A stretch of 64,000 nt of DNA from Pirellulaceae bacterium (GCA_020852965.1 JADYZV010000026.1:1-64000), one strand, 5' to 3'; shown: positions 1-9,258, counted from the first letter of the stretch. Numbers and translations are program-made. The notes: generated by a model from the sequence alone, not told the origin.

Positions 1-55
1 TTACGAGTCCCAAACGGTTATTGATCCAAAGGGACTCGTAACCTCGTCCACTACT
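1..55. repeat. Family A palindromic repeat, left-truncated by the window edge
   Basis: The stretch has an inner left arm (TTACGAGTCC), a loop with AAACGGTT, and a right arm reading GGACTCGTAACCTCGTCCAC. The right arm is the reverse complement of the left arms at 4147, 7809, 17693 and 31644. The outer part of the left arm would lie before base 1. It sits just downstream of the helicase stop codon, so it may shape the 3' end of that transcript. Confidence 0.8.
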
Positions 56-79
56 CTAAATTTAAATGTGGACAGATCG

Positions 80-2140
80 CTAGCTCTTTTTGGAAGATTT
101 GGCGGCGGACTTTTTCGCAGCGGCGCGCGTGGAGGCGGCGACTTGCTTGCGGGCCGAGTCGATGGAACGGCGGCGATTGGGATTGTCCGCTTGTCCGGTC
201 ATTTCATACAGAAAACGACTGGCGAAGGTATCTTGCGGTCGTCCCCATTTCATCCGCTGCAAAGGCAGGCAGAGCGTCAATTCATCTTGGGCTCGCGTCA
301 CACCGACATAACATAGGCGACGCTCCTCTTCGACATCGTCGTAGTTCTCAGCCAACGAACGACGGTGAGGCAAGATACCTTCTTCCATCCCGACCATATA
401 CACAAACGGAAACTCGAGTCCCTTGGCGCTGTGGTAGGTCATCAGCGAAACGGCGTTGCGCTGTTGCTCTTTGTCTTTGGGGCTTCCAAACTCCTTACCG
501 GCTAGGGTGACGTCATCCAAAAAGCCGGCCAGGCTGGGGCTCTTGGCATCTGCTTCATACTCGGCGAGGGCGTTGATGACTTCCTCGACCGAAGCTTGAC
601 GAGCCTGCGCCTCGTCCGCTTGAGGGTACATGCGCTCCAGCGCAGCCATGTAGTCCAGGTCATAGACCAGCTCCCGCAAGACGCCCGCCAAAGCGGCCTC
701 GGGCTGGGTGAGTTTGTTCTGGCAGCGGGCCGAGAGGAGTTGCAAACGTTCAATACCACGTTGGGCCGGCTCGGGCAGACCACGCACAAATACCTTGTCG
801 GAAAAGATTTCCCAAACGGTTTTGGCTTGTGATACTGCGTGGGTTAGCAATGCCTCGACCGACTTGGCACCGATGCCTCGCTGGGGGACGTTGATAATGC
901 GCAGCAGGCTGACTTCGTCGAGCGGATTGTCGACGATTCGCAAGTAGCAGAGCAAGTCGCGAACTTCCTTGCGATCGAAAAACGATTGGCTACCGACCAA
1001 GGAATAGGGGATCTGAGCCTTGCGCAGCTCCGTTTCGAACACTCGCGGCTGTTCGTTGGTACGGAACAAAATGGCGAAGTCGCGTGGTTCGTGCTGGCGG
1101 CGCTCGAGCACCTTGCGGATCTCGTCGGTGATCCCACGAGCTTCTTCGACTTCGTTCTTGAACTGCAGAATGCGCGGCGGAGTTCCACCGGCGCGGGCCG
1201 GCTTGAGCACCTTGTCGTGCCTCGTTTTGTTGAAGCCGATCAGGCGATTGGCCACCTCCAAAATAGCGGTCGTGCTACGATAGTTGGCTTCGAGTCGCAC
1301 GATTTTTGCATCGGGCCAGTCTTTGCTAAAACTGAGAATGTGCCGCACTTCCGCACCGCGCCAGCCGTAGATCGATTGGTCGTCATCGCCGACCACGCAC
1401 AAATTGCGATGGGTACCAGCCAGCGCGCAGATAATGGCGTATTGCGATTGATTGGTGTCTTGGTATTCGTCGACTAGCACGTGATCAAAACGTCCCGCCT
1501 CCGCCACACGCACTTCGTCAAATTCGCGGAACAACTGCTCCGTCGACAACAGAAGATCGTCAAAGTCCATCGCTCCGCACAGCTTGATCGCTTGCTGATA
1601 GCGCCGATAACCGCTGGCCGCGACGTGCTCGGCGTCGGTCCGTGCCAGCTCATGTGCCTGATCGAAGCGCACACCAGCGTTCTTCCAACGGCTGACATGT
1701 GACAGGAATTCGGCCGGTTTGAGCATGCCCGTGTGGACTCGCAATTGCCTAAGCACCTCGCGAGCCGTCGATTCTTGGTCGCTGCGGTCGTAGATGGCAA
1801 ACCGTTCGGGGTAGCCCAGCTTGCGCGCATGACGCCGAAGAATCTGGACGCAGTTCGAGTGAAACGTGCCGATGACGGGGGCGGGTGGAGCAGTTGCACC
1901 ACGTGGGGGGCGTCGCTTGGGACCGATCATCTTGGTGATCCGCTCCCGCATTTCCTTGGCAGCCTTGTTGGTAAAGGTGACTGCCAGAATGCGGTCTGCC
2001 CGGGTGCCATGGCGGATCAGATTGGCGATGCGAAAGGTCACCACACGCGTCTTGCCAGAGCCCGCACCGGCGAGAACCAGCATGGGACCAGTGAGCGTTT
2101 GTACAGCTTCTTGCTGTTCTGGGTTGAGGCCGTGAGACAT
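80..2140 (-). CDS. UvrD/PcrA/Rep-family ATP-dependent 3'-5' DNA helicase
   Basis: Superfamily 1A helicase of 686 aa, expected to unwind DNA during nucleotide-excision or mismatch repair and to clear replication blocks. Visible motifs are the Q-motif region LNPEQQEAV (residues 5-13), Walker A GAGSGKT (25-31), motif Ia TFTNKAAKEMRER, motif II DEYQDTN (about 222), motif III GDDDQSIYGWRGA, motif IV with EANYRS, motif V TYHSAKGLEF and motif VI YVGVTRAQDEL. The length is near that of PcrA/UvrD. The last 35 or so residues are rich in Lys, Ala and Ser, as in the basic tails of UvrD proteins that contact partners or DNA. UvrD, PcrA and Rep cannot be told apart from sequence alone. It is a single gene, convergent with nothing in the window. 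Confidence 0.95.
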   Translation of the reverse strand: MSHGLNPEQQEAVQTLTGPMLVLAGAGSGKTRVVTFRIANLIRHGTRADRILAVTFTNKAAKEMRERITKMIGPKRRPPRGATAPPAPVIGTFHSNCVQILRRHARKLGYPERFAIYDRSDQESTAREVLRQLRVHTGMLKPAEFLSHVSRWKNAGVRFDQAHELARTDAEHVAASGYRRYQQAIKLCGAMDFDDLLLSTEQLFREFDEVRVAEAGRFDHVLVDEYQDTNQSQYAIICALAGTHRNLCVVGDDDQSIYGWRGAEVRHILSFSKDWPDAKIVRLEANYRSTTAILEVANRLIGFNKTRHDKVLKPARAGGTPPRILQFKNEVEEARGITDEIRKVLERRQHEPRDFAILFRTNEQPRVFETELRKAQIPYSLVGSQSFFDRKEVRDLLCYLRIVDNPLDEVSLLRIINVPQRGIGAKSVEALLTHAVSQAKTVWEIFSDKVFVRGLPEPAQRGIERLQLLSARCQNKLTQPEAALAGVLRELVYDLDYMAALERMYPQADEAQARQASVEEVINALAEYEADAKSPSLAGFLDDVTLAGKEFGSPKDKEQQRNAVSLMTYHSAKGLEFPFVYMVGMEEGILPHRRSLAENYDDVEEERRLCYVGVTRAQDELTLCLPLQRMKWGRPQDTFASRFLYEMTGQADNPNRRRSIDSARKQVAASTRAAAKKSAAKSSKKS

Positions 2141-2257
2141 GCAGGCATCGTAACCCTGCGCGAAGCTTTGCCCAGGGGGGATTTGGTGTTGCGAATTTGG
2201 CCAAGCATCCTAGAATACCCACCAATCAGAATAGTCAGACTACGGATCGAGCCGCTT

Positions 2258-2281
2258 CCCTGCGAGCTTGCCTCCGAGCAG
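2258..2281. repeat. Possible degenerate family C hairpin
   Basis: The stretch contains TGCGAGCTTGCCTCCGAGCA, close to the CGAGCTTGCCTCG core of the hairpins at 22841 and 22887. The pairing is imperfect. It lies between the divergent helicase and L36 genes. Confidence 0.35.
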
Positions 2282-2325
2282 TAAAGATAGCATTTTTAAT
2301 CCAACGAATGTGAAGGCTGCCAGCC

Positions 2326-2478
2326 ATGAAAGTTGTATCGTCGATCGGTGCGTTGAAGTTCCGCCATCCTGACTGCCAAGTCGTCCGTCGACGGGGTCGC
2401 ATTTACGTGATTTGCAAGAGCAATCCGCGTTTCAAAGTCCGGCAAGGTGGTGCCAAGAGCAAGAAACGCAAGCGATAG
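2326..2478 (+). CDS. rpmJ: Ribosomal protein bL36 (50 aa)
   Basis: This short gene encodes 50 aa beginning [18 protein letters not shown] and containing [20 protein letters not shown]. That is the L36 signature, with CQVV, a basic run, IYVICK and NP(R/K)FKxRQG. L36 is a small basic protein of the large ribosomal subunit, at the base of the L7/L12 stalk region. The spacing resembles the alternative (YkgO-like, zinc-free) form: only Cys17 and Cys30 are present, not the C-x2-C...C...H zinc set. The C-terminus carries an extra basic tail ([10 protein letters not shown]). AAGG just upstream (about 2313-2316) may be part of a ribosome binding site. It stands alone, not in a ribosomal protein operon. 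Confidence 0.93.
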   Translation: MKVVSSIGALKFRHPDCQVVRRRGRIYVICKSNPRFKVRQGGAKSKKRKR

Positions 2479-2733
2479 AAGCCTGCATGGAAACCGGCGA
2501 CGGAGCATCGGTTCTCATGCTGAGGCCATGCGCAAGTAGCTTTACCGCACTTGACCCCGCAGGGAGTCGGGTTGTGCCGTCGCTGACGGTTCTTACTTTT
2601 TGCCTCCAAGGCAATTGCCTTGGACCTCCGGCGATGCTTTTGAGGGGCGCGCATGGGCAAAAATCCTGAGCTACATTAGAGCAGTTCGTGGCCACTCTCG
2701 AACTCACAGAAACTGCCCTCTTCGGTTTGCCCC

Positions 2734-4080
2734 ATGCCTGAAAATCCTGCGGCTGATTCAAACGCTCAAGACGATCTCCCTACAGACACGAAACTAACGG
2801 AAGTTGTCCAGGTGTCGCCGAGAAGTCCTGCCTCGTTGGACGCCGGCGCGCAGAGTGGTAACTCGGCTCTCTCTATCGAAGCGGCGAGCCCGCTCCCTAC
2901 GAAGAGCGAGTCTGATGATGATGTGGCAGACGAAAATACGGCGCACAACAACCACTCAGACGCTCAACCGCTGTCAGCTAACCTGAGCCTGCTCCCGCGT
3001 TGCTGGGCTATCATCGCCCCCCATGCGTTGCTAATAACGGGGTGTGTGGCGAGCCTACTGATGGGCGTCAGTTTGGGCTACTTGGCATTTAGGCCTGCGG
3101 CGGTCGAGTCTTCGCCGCCGGTCAGCAGTGAACCCGACAAAGCGAGTGCTTCGTCGCCGGTCCGTTTGTTTGCCACGACTCATCGTCGCAACGAACTAAT
3201 CAAGCCACTGTTTCCCTTCGACCTGGATCAAGCGGTAGTTGACCTTGGTCGGCGACTGTTTCACGAACCTGCTCTGTCAGGAAATGGTCGCATGTCGTGC
3301 GCCAATTGTCATAGCTTGGCTCAGGCGGGAACCAGCCGCGATGCCCTACCTCGCGGTATTAATGGACAAAAAACCAAGTTCAATCCCCCCAGCGTGCTGA
3401 ACGCCGCATTGAGTTTTACGTATGGATGGGAGGGGCGCTTCGCTACCCTTGAAGATCAGCTTGACGACCCGATCACTCACCCCGACAAATTGGGGTCGAG
3501 CTGGGAACGAGTGCTGAAGTTCCTCGACGGCGATGCCAGCTACCGAGCGGAGTTCATCGAATCCTTCGGAGGCGAGCCCTCACGCGATTTAGTAGCTGCT
3601 GCTCTGGCTTCGTACCAGCGTTCGCTACTCACTCCCAATTCACAATTCGATCAATGGTTGGCTGGAGATGAGAGCGCCCTGAACAGCGATGAGTTTGGAG
3701 GCTACCACCTTTTCAAAAAATATGGATGTGTCAACTGTCACCAGAGTGAAGGTGTTGGCGGATCGATGTTTCAGAAGCTGGGAGTTGCGAAAAATTACTT
3801 CGAATCGCCTTCTGATCCGACAGGACTGGGACGTTTCGCAATCACCCAGCGCGAGCGAGATCGACACGTGTTTCGCGTTCCAGCGCTGCGCAATGTTGCG
3901 GCCACCGCTCCCTACCTACACGACGGACGGGCCGAGACGCTCGAAGCGGTCGTGGCGATCATGCTTGAATTCCAATGTGGCGAACCGGTAAACAACGAGG
4001 ACGTTCGTCGATTGACCGCATTTCTAAAAACGCTTAGCGGCGAACTGCCCGATACCCGCGCAAAAGACACGGGAAACTGA
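2734..4080 (+). CDS. Membrane-anchored di-haem cytochrome c peroxidase / MauG family protein
   Basis: A 448 aa protein. It has an N-terminal region of about 85 polar residues, one membrane segment (roughly residues 90-116, from CWAIIAPHALLITGCVAS), then a two-domain haem c region. Two CxxCH haem sites are visible: CANCH at about 189-193 and CVNCH at about 332-336. The flanking signature GRRLFHEPALSGNGRMSCAN and the WEGRFATLEDQLDDPITHP segment are typical of bacterial CCP/MauG proteins. The C-terminal VPALRNVAATAPYLHDGR is also typical. Expected role is reduction of peroxide, or oxidation of a protein or organic substrate, in the periplasmic space. The long polar N-terminus before the anchor is unlike classical secreted CCPs. 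Peroxidase and MauG-like activity cannot be separated here. Confidence 0.9.
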   Translation: MPENPAADSNAQDDLPTDTKLTEVVQVSPRSPASLDAGAQSGNSALSIEAASPLPTKSESDDDVADENTAHNNHSDAQPLSANLSLLPRCWAIIAPHALLITGCVASLLMGVSLGYLAFRPAAVESSPPVSSEPDKASASSPVRLFATTHRRNELIKPLFPFDLDQAVVDLGRRLFHEPALSGNGRMSCANCHSLAQAGTSRDALPRGINGQKTKFNPPSVLNAALSFTYGWEGRFATLEDQLDDPITHPDKLGSSWERVLKFLDGDASYRAEFIESFGGEPSRDLVAAALASYQRSLLTPNSQFDQWLAGDESALNSDEFGGYHLFKKYGCVNCHQSEGVGGSMFQKLGVAKNYFESPSDPTGLGRFAITQRERDRHVFRVPALRNVAATAPYLHDGRAETLEAVVAIMLEFQCGEPVNNEDVRRLTAFLKTLSGELPDTRAKDTGN

Positions 4081-4146
4081 CTTCGAAAGGTTTTAGTGGA
4101 CGGTTCGCTCCTAGCGCTCCGTCCAGATTAGAATTTGGGGATGGCG

Positions 4147-4212
4147 GTAGTGGACGAGGTTACGAGTCCCAAACGGTTAACGATTCAAACGGACTCACAG
4201 GCCTCGTCTAAT
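4147..4212. repeat. Family A palindromic repeat with degraded right arm
   Basis: The left arm GTAGTGGACGAGGTTACGAG is perfect. The loop carries AAACGGTTAACGATTCAAAC. The right arm (GGACTCACAGGCCTCGTCTA) has several changes from the consensus. It lies between the convergent peroxidase and DUF1501-partner genes. Confidence 0.85.
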
Positions 4213-4263
4213 TCGCTAGGCTAGCACGGCTGGCAAGGCCGGAGCATGCATCGTAAGGCTAGT

Positions 4264-4896
4264 TTATTCTGCGACCAATAGCGTCGCCAGAACGCGGCCA
4301 TAGAGCGATTGCCCCCCAAACAGTTCACCGTTGCAATCCTGCGCAATCGACGAAAGGTGGCGTTTGAAACTTCGCACGTCATCGAGGGCGGCGGGAGTGT
4401 TCAAGTTTTGTTCGGCTTCCTGAACGCGACGATTGAAGCGACCTATATCCAAGTTGGCAGCCAGCTTGAGCTTATCTAACTGCTCTTGAGTCAGTCGATG
4501 TTGTTGCGCGGCCTGCGCTAGTCGTTGGAGCAATCGCTGCTCGAAGAAAGCCTGCAACTCGATGCTACCAGCGCGACCAACGGCCAATGAACGCCCATGG
4601 GGATCGCGCAGTATGAACACCACCGTACGCTCGCGTACTCCATCACGATTGGTGTGAGTCGATTCGACGGTGGTTATGTGATTGTCTGAATCTCGCCACC
4701 AATTCAAGGCGTTTTCCTGGGCCGCTTTGAGCTGCGGTGGGATGGCCCCTTCATTATCGTCGGCAAACAGAGGGGAGTGCATGCTCAAGCCAATCCAGCA
4801 ACACGCGACTAGACAAGCCATTGGATGGCCTAGTCGCCAGTTTGGCTGTGGGCAATAGTGGATTAGATAGTGTGAGACCACGGCCGAGCCATACAT
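4264..4896 (-). CDS. Small secreted protein of unknown function, partner of the DUF1501 gene
   Basis: A 210 aa protein with no family I recognise. A hydrophobic signal-like stretch (MACLVACCWIGLSM, ending before FADDNEG) begins at residue 26, so the true start may be the internal ATG at 4821, giving 185 aa. The mature part has a central segment (RERTVVFILRDPHGRSLAVG) that looks like a beta sheet, then a helical, Gln/Leu-rich stretch of possible coiled coil (about 115-165). The ATG at 4896 lies 2 nt after the DUF1501 stop, so the pair is very likely co-transcribed and may be translationally coupled. It may be exported with, or act beside, the DUF1501 protein; that is inferred from position only. 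Confidence 0.75.
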   Translation of the reverse strand: MYGSAVVSHYLIHYCPQPNWRLGHPMACLVACCWIGLSMHSPLFADDNEGAIPPQLKAAQENALNWWRDSDNHITTVESTHTNRDGVRERTVVFILRDPHGRSLAVGRAGSIELQAFFEQRLLQRLAQAAQQHRLTQEQLDKLKLAANLDIGRFNRRVQEAEQNLNTPAALDDVRSFKRHLSSIAQDCNGELFGGQSLYGRVLATLLVAE

Positions 4897-4898
4897 CG

Positions 4899-6275
4899 CT
4901 AAACCAATAGTTTTTTCAGCGGGACACCATCATCGCAAATGCGAAACGGTCTGCCGTTAGGAGCGACGAACTCTTGATCGATCGGCAACCCCAGGGCGGT
5001 CGCAATCGTGGCATTCATGTCTTGGTGTGTTACGCCGTCCTGCTCGACGGCTTGTCCCAATTCGTCGGACTGACCATAGACGCCACCTCCTTGAATACCC
5101 GCACCACACAGCAGGCTGGAGAATACTGCGGGGTGATGATCACGACCTGCATTCTCATTGATCTGCGGCGAGCGTCCAAACTCGGTAGAGAGTACCACCA
5201 GTACCTCCCCCAGCATCTGCTTGCTGGCGAGGTCGCGGAGCAAAGCACCCAACGCATTGTCAAGCTCGGTGGTCATGTCGGGTAGATGTTTGTAAATATC
5301 GCTGTGATGATCCCAATTGCCGTAATCGATTTCGACGAATCGCACGCCACTTTCGACCAGTCGCCGGGCGAGCAAACAACCCTGCCCAAGTCGATTGTGG
5401 CCATACAGTTCGCGCACCTCGGGCTTTTCTTGACTGATGTCAAAGGCATTCAACTCGCTCGATCCCATGAGCTGGACCGCTTCGCGATAGGTTTGGTCGT
5501 AGGCTTCGATCAATTGACTCTGATACTGGGCTTTGAATTTGGCGTCGAATTGTCGAGCCAGGGCCATGCGCTTAAGAAACTGCTCTTGGCTAAGGTAGCT
5601 GGGGCTCTGCGTATTTTCCAGTCCGACAGCGGCGTTAGTAACCGGAACGGGGGCCAAAGAGGCTGGGAGGAAGCCGGCGGCAGGATGCCCTGTGGCAGAA
5701 CCGATCAACACATTCCCCGGCAAGTTGCGATTGGATTTTTTGAGCAGATGTCCAGCCCAAGCCCCCAAGCCTGGATGCCGCATCGAATTGAGCGGCTTGT
5801 AGCTGGTCCGCATGATGTACGTTCCCTGTTCGTGAGCACCGGTTTCGGTAGTCATCGACCGTACGAGCGTGATACCATTCATCAAGTAGGCGAGCTTGGG
5901 GAGTTTCGCCGATAGCGACACACCGGGTAGTCGACTCGACACGCTGAGCGTCTCACCTTGGCTGGTCGTCCCCCCTTTCGGGTCGAGCGTATCGAGGTGG
6001 CTCATGGCCCCATTCATGAACAGAAAGATGACGCTCTTGGCCTTACCTACAGCTAGGCCCGCATCGCCCACGGTCTCGGCTGCATAGGCCAGCGAGCCGC
6101 GACTGGAAGACTGAAGTGCCGCCGCGCAGCCAACCCCCAATAGCGATTGAGCCGCATCGGCTATAAAGGTACGACGCGTCGGGTGAAAGCCATGATAGCC
6201 GGCCTGTTCTGCCAGCTCCGCATTGCGAGCAAAGGTCTGGCTCGCGAAAGTTGATTTGCGGCTGAACATCGTCAT
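4899..6275 (-). CDS. DUF1501 family exported protein
   Basis: A 458 aa member of the DUF1501 family (distantly sulfatase/alkaline phosphatase-like fold), which is expanded in planctomycetes. The N-terminus has a twin-arginine-like leader, RRTFIADAAQSLLGVGCAAA, from about residue 33. Family landmarks are KSVIFLFMNGAMSHLDTLDPK near the start of the mature protein, then GVRFVEIDYGNWDHHSDIY, LGEVLVVLSTEFGRSPQINE, GRDHHPAVFSSLLCGAGIQG and VTHQDMNATIATALG. These supply the Asp and His residues expected of a metal site. The substrate is unknown. Family members usually sit next to a DUF1549/DUF1553 cytochrome gene. Here the immediate partner is instead a small secreted protein of unknown function. 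Confidence 0.92.
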   Translation of the reverse strand: MTMFSRKSTFASQTFARNAELAEQAGYHGFHPTRRTFIADAAQSLLGVGCAAALQSSSRGSLAYAAETVGDAGLAVGKAKSVIFLFMNGAMSHLDTLDPKGGTTSQGETLSVSSRLPGVSLSAKLPKLAYLMNGITLVRSMTTETGAHEQGTYIMRTSYKPLNSMRHPGLGAWAGHLLKKSNRNLPGNVLIGSATGHPAAGFLPASLAPVPVTNAAVGLENTQSPSYLSQEQFLKRMALARQFDAKFKAQYQSQLIEAYDQTYREAVQLMGSSELNAFDISQEKPEVRELYGHNRLGQGCLLARRLVESGVRFVEIDYGNWDHHSDIYKHLPDMTTELDNALGALLRDLASKQMLGEVLVVLSTEFGRSPQINENAGRDHHPAVFSSLLCGAGIQGGGVYGQSDELGQAVEQDGVTHQDMNATIATALGLPIDQEFVAPNGRPFRICDDGVPLKKLLV

Positions 6276-6385
6276 CGGCTCCTAGCGGATGTGAGTGAGT
6301 AGCGTCAGCATGACGTCATCCTGTTAAACCAGTTTACACTAGTTTGGCCCAGTAGGGGAAACAAGGCACCCCCACGTCCTAGTGC

Positions 6386-7732
6386 TCAGGTTGTCAGCGA
6401 CCAGCCCTCTCGCGGAGTGCGGCTGATGAAGGGAGCTGCCGCAGGATTGCCGATGGCTCGCATGTTGGCCGCGTCCCACTCAATCCGTGCTCCGCTGCGG
6501 AAAGCGACATTACCCAAGTGATTGGCTTCCGTTAGCGGCCCGGCGTAACTGAACGGACTACCGGTCGGTGAACCCGTGCGACAAGCGGCGAGCCAATCTT
6601 GGTGATGCCCGGCCACGTCAGGGATGAACGGTGCAGGAGGTTTGAAGTCGGCGAATTTTTCTTCCGGCAATAGCAGATGCTTGCCATAGTCGGAGAGCAG
6701 CATGCCATCGTCGCCGACGAATAGAACGCCCGAATCGAATTGTGGAATCGAGCCGTCATGCCATTGCGGCGGTTTGTACTTGCCTTGATACCAGGTCAAT
6801 TGACACGCGGGCAAGTCACCGCGCTCACCGTACTGATAGACCGCTTTCATCGAAGCGGGGGCGATTTCCGGATGCGGCTCAGCCCCGTCGGCTCGAACGC
6901 TCTGCGGTGCGTCGAGCTTCAATGCCCAGAAGGGGAGATCGTTCCAGTGGCTCCCCAAATCAGACATCGTCCCATTGCCAAAGTCCCACCAGCGATACCA
7001 GGCCGGACCAGGGAAGTAGATGCTGTTGTATGGCCTCTCAGGTGCAGGCCCAAGCCACAGATCCCATTCCAAGTAATCGGGGACGGGCATGACTTCGCTA
7101 GGGCGTTCGGTAACGAACACCGGATCGTGGAAGCGCTCCGCGTCCTCTTTGCTTTGCAGCCCCCACGAGCGACCGACCCAGACGTGCGCCTCGCGCACCG
7201 AACCAATCGCACCACTTTGGATCAGCTCGACCACGCGATGGTAATTATCGGAAGCGTGGAGTTGAGTGCCCATTTGCGTGGCCACATTGGCCTCAGCCGC
7301 CGCCGCAGTGATGATGCGCGATTCTGCAATGTTATACGTCAACGGCTTTTCACAGTAGACGTGTTTTCCCATGCGCAGCGCGGGAAGCGTGGCGTAGGCG
7401 TGCGTGTGCTCGGCTACACTGACGACCACCGCATCGATGTCATCGGCCTGTTGATAGAGCTCGCGAAAGTCGACGTAGGTCCGCGCGGCGGTGAATTGCT
7501 TTTGCGCTGCTGACAGGTTTTGGCGGTTGACATCGCACAACGCAACCACTTCGACGTCAGGGTCGCCAGCCACCGTGTTCAGGTTTCCTCCACCGCGTCC
7601 GCCGACTCCAATGAATGCAACCCGCAATTTGTTGGCTGCGGCACCACGCACCGAGCTATGCACCATCAACCCAGCGGCGGCTGCTAAAGTCGTCGAGCGA
7701 TGGATAAACGTTCGTCGATTCAGTCGTGTCAT
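6386..7732 (-). CDS. Gfo/Idh/MocA family oxidoreductase, probably Tat-exported
   Basis: A 448 aa NAD(P)-dependent sugar or polyol oxidoreductase-type protein. The leader [20 protein letters not shown] has the twin-arginine pattern. A Rossmann motif GVGGRGGG follows at residues 42-49, and the family's catalytic EKP motif ([10 protein letters not shown]) is at about 127. The second half contains [20 protein letters not shown], typical of the C-terminal alpha/beta domain of this family. Export of a nucleotide-dependent enzyme is a known peculiarity of many planctomycete members; the substrate cannot be read from sequence. GGAACGAG upstream of the ATG is a reasonable ribosome binding site. It has the same strand as the DUF1501 pair and lies 110 bp upstream, but co-transcription is uncertain. 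Confidence 0.92.
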   Translation of the reverse strand: MTRLNRRTFIHRSTTLAAAAGLMVHSSVRGAAANKLRVAFIGVGGRGGGNLNTVAGDPDVEVVALCDVNRQNLSAAQKQFTAARTYVDFRELYQQADDIDAVVVSVAEHTHAYATLPALRMGKHVYCEKPLTYNIAESRIITAAAAEANVATQMGTQLHASDNYHRVVELIQSGAIGSVREAHVWVGRSWGLQSKEDAERFHDPVFVTERPSEVMPVPDYLEWDLWLGPAPERPYNSIYFPGPAWYRWWDFGNGTMSDLGSHWNDLPFWALKLDAPQSVRADGAEPHPEIAPASMKAVYQYGERGDLPACQLTWYQGKYKPPQWHDGSIPQFDSGVLFVGDDGMLLSDYGKHLLLPEEKFADFKPPAPFIPDVAGHHQDWLAACRTGSPTGSPFSYAGPLTEANHLGNVAFRSGARIEWDAANMRAIGNPAAAPFISRTPREGWSLTT

Positions 7733-7808
7733 GTTGCTCGTTCCTAAACGGTTTGAATGGTGATAGAAATATTTGGTGGTCTGTGGCAGCTAAGCACTAG
7801 AGCGGATC

Positions 7809-7875
7809 GTAGTGGACGAGGTTACCAGTCCCAGGCGTATGCCGAATCAAACGGACTCGTAACCTCGTCCACTAC
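7809..7875. repeat. Family A palindromic repeat, complete copy (67 bp)
   Basis: The outer arms GTAGTGGACGAGGTTAC and GTAACCTCGTCCACTAC are perfect inverted repeats. The inner arms are CAGTCC and GGACTCG. This copy defines the full element ends. It lies between the oxidoreductase and LarA-like genes, both minus strand. Confidence 0.9.
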
Positions 7876-7898
7876 GCGATGCAGGCTGGACCAAGCCA

Positions 7899-9104
7899 TT
7901 ATGCAGGTATCCCGTGATGTTGGACCGCTTCTATGATTGTGCATGAAGGGAATTGCTCCATCAACCGAGTTAGCTGCCCACCATCGGCAATGGCTCCCAT
8001 GCCGAGACTTTCGACCGTATCACTGCGCAAGCTCGAAATCAAGTAGACGTGATAGTTGCTGGTGGCTTGCAGTAGCACCGCGGCGGCCAGCGCATCGTCG
8101 CTGGCGTCTTGAGCTAGTTTCTTGGCGATCGACTCGGGAGTTTGATGTGGATCGCGCAGTCGGCCCAATCCGCTGCCGACAGATTGCGACAATTGGGTCA
8201 CCAACACGATCGCCCCCCCGGGCGCGACGTGCCCTTGAGCAGTGGCCAGCGCCCGAGCTACGCTGAGCCAGCTTTGCGACTGCGGGGGGCCGTCGATCAC
8301 GGCGACGACGAGCGGGCTATCGGCCAGCGTTTCATTCCACTGCTGTGCAAGGGTTGCTTGTGCGACGGCTTCAAGCGACTCCAATTGTCCGGCGAAAATC
8401 CCGCTGGCCCGATCGTCGCCGGCTGGGATGACTTGGATACCCACCAACACTCCAACCCACCATGCCGCCTGATCGGCCCAGCCGGTCAGTTTGGCATGGC
8501 AATGAGAATCTTCCAGACTGGGGAGCGAATGGAATTTGCCACGAGTCTCGCGATTGGAGAGCAGCGGAAAGATTCCGAATGGGCCAAAATAGTCCACGCT
8601 TCCTCGAGGCCGTGCGGCGCTGATGGGAATGACCACGTCGGCGTCAACCAGGCTGCGATTGAGGTAGATTGGATCGGAGGCTTCGTTGGCTGCCACGTAG
8701 GCTAGCCGCTCGGAGTCGTCCAAATCGTGTCGCTCGACGACGACGGTTAAACCGCATCGCTGGTTGATCCGCTCGGCGAGTTCCTCACACGACCATTGTC
8801 CGTCACCGGCAAGCACGATGCGTATATTTGCCTCAACCGTTCCTCGCTCGCAAAACCATTCGGCAGTGGCCGAGACGACATCAATTAATGCCGGCGTGGC
8901 GGGATCGACGGCCAGGACCAACTGATCACCAGGCACGAGAGCTTGATCCAACGACGGGAAGTCGAGTGGCGAGCTGAGGGCCGTATTGACCGCTTCCCTC
9001 CAGTCCTCGATCACCGCAGCGGATCTGGGCGTGCTAGCAAAACGCCGATCGCTGGGGAGTGTCCAGGTCGAGTTCTTGCCGAAGTGAATTTCCAATGCGG
9101 TCAT
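7899..9104 (-). CDS. LarA-like (DUF2088, nickel-dependent lactate racemase family) protein
   Basis: A 401 aa protein resembling the lactate racemase LarA family. The N-terminal part contains ALVPGDQLVLAVDPATPALI and IRIVLAGDGQW, matching the DUF2088 fold. The middle contains HDLDDSERLAYVAANEASDP then LVDADVVIPISAARP, matching the LarA linker before the nickel-pincer site. The segment GVLVGIQVIPAGDDRASGIF followed by AGQLESL matches the C-terminal FAGD region. In LarA proteins a Lys and several His bind the pincer cofactor. I see a DSHCHAK motif but cannot assign the exact ligands, so racemase activity is not assured. Planctomycete homologues often have unknown substrates. It is a single gene, and the larB/C/E cofactor genes are not in the window. 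Confidence 0.7.
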   Translation of the reverse strand: MTALEIHFGKNSTWTLPSDRRFASTPRSAAVIEDWREAVNTALSSPLDFPSLDQALVPGDQLVLAVDPATPALIDVVSATAEWFCERGTVEANIRIVLAGDGQWSCEELAERINQRCGLTVVVERHDLDDSERLAYVAANEASDPIYLNRSLVDADVVIPISAARPRGSVDYFGPFGIFPLLSNRETRGKFHSLPSLEDSHCHAKLTGWADQAAWWVGVLVGIQVIPAGDDRASGIFAGQLESLEAVAQATLAQQWNETLADSPLVVAVIDGPPQSQSWLSVARALATAQGHVAPGGAIVLVTQLSQSVGSGLGRLRDPHQTPESIAKKLAQDASDDALAAAVLLQATSNYHVYLISSLRSDTVESLGMGAIADGGQLTRLMEQFPSCTIIEAVQHHGIPA

Positions 9105-9169
9105 CGGGCCTATTTCCGTTGCTTTTGAGCTGTTATTTGTGCTACTGAGTAGCGAATGGATTGTAAACC

Positions 9170-9185
9170 AACGTCTCGTCCACTA
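9170..9185. repeat. Family A half-copy (right outer arm only)
   Basis: The sequence AACGTCTCGTCCACTAC-like, containing CTCGTCCACTAC, matches only the outer right arm of family A. No left arm is seen nearby. It lies in the intergenic region between divergent genes. Confidence 0.5.
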
Positions 9186-9258
9186 CGAGCCACCCAAATT
9201 CTTAGCTATCACAGACCACTGGACCGCCTTCGCCATTTTTAACTCAAGTATATCGTTT

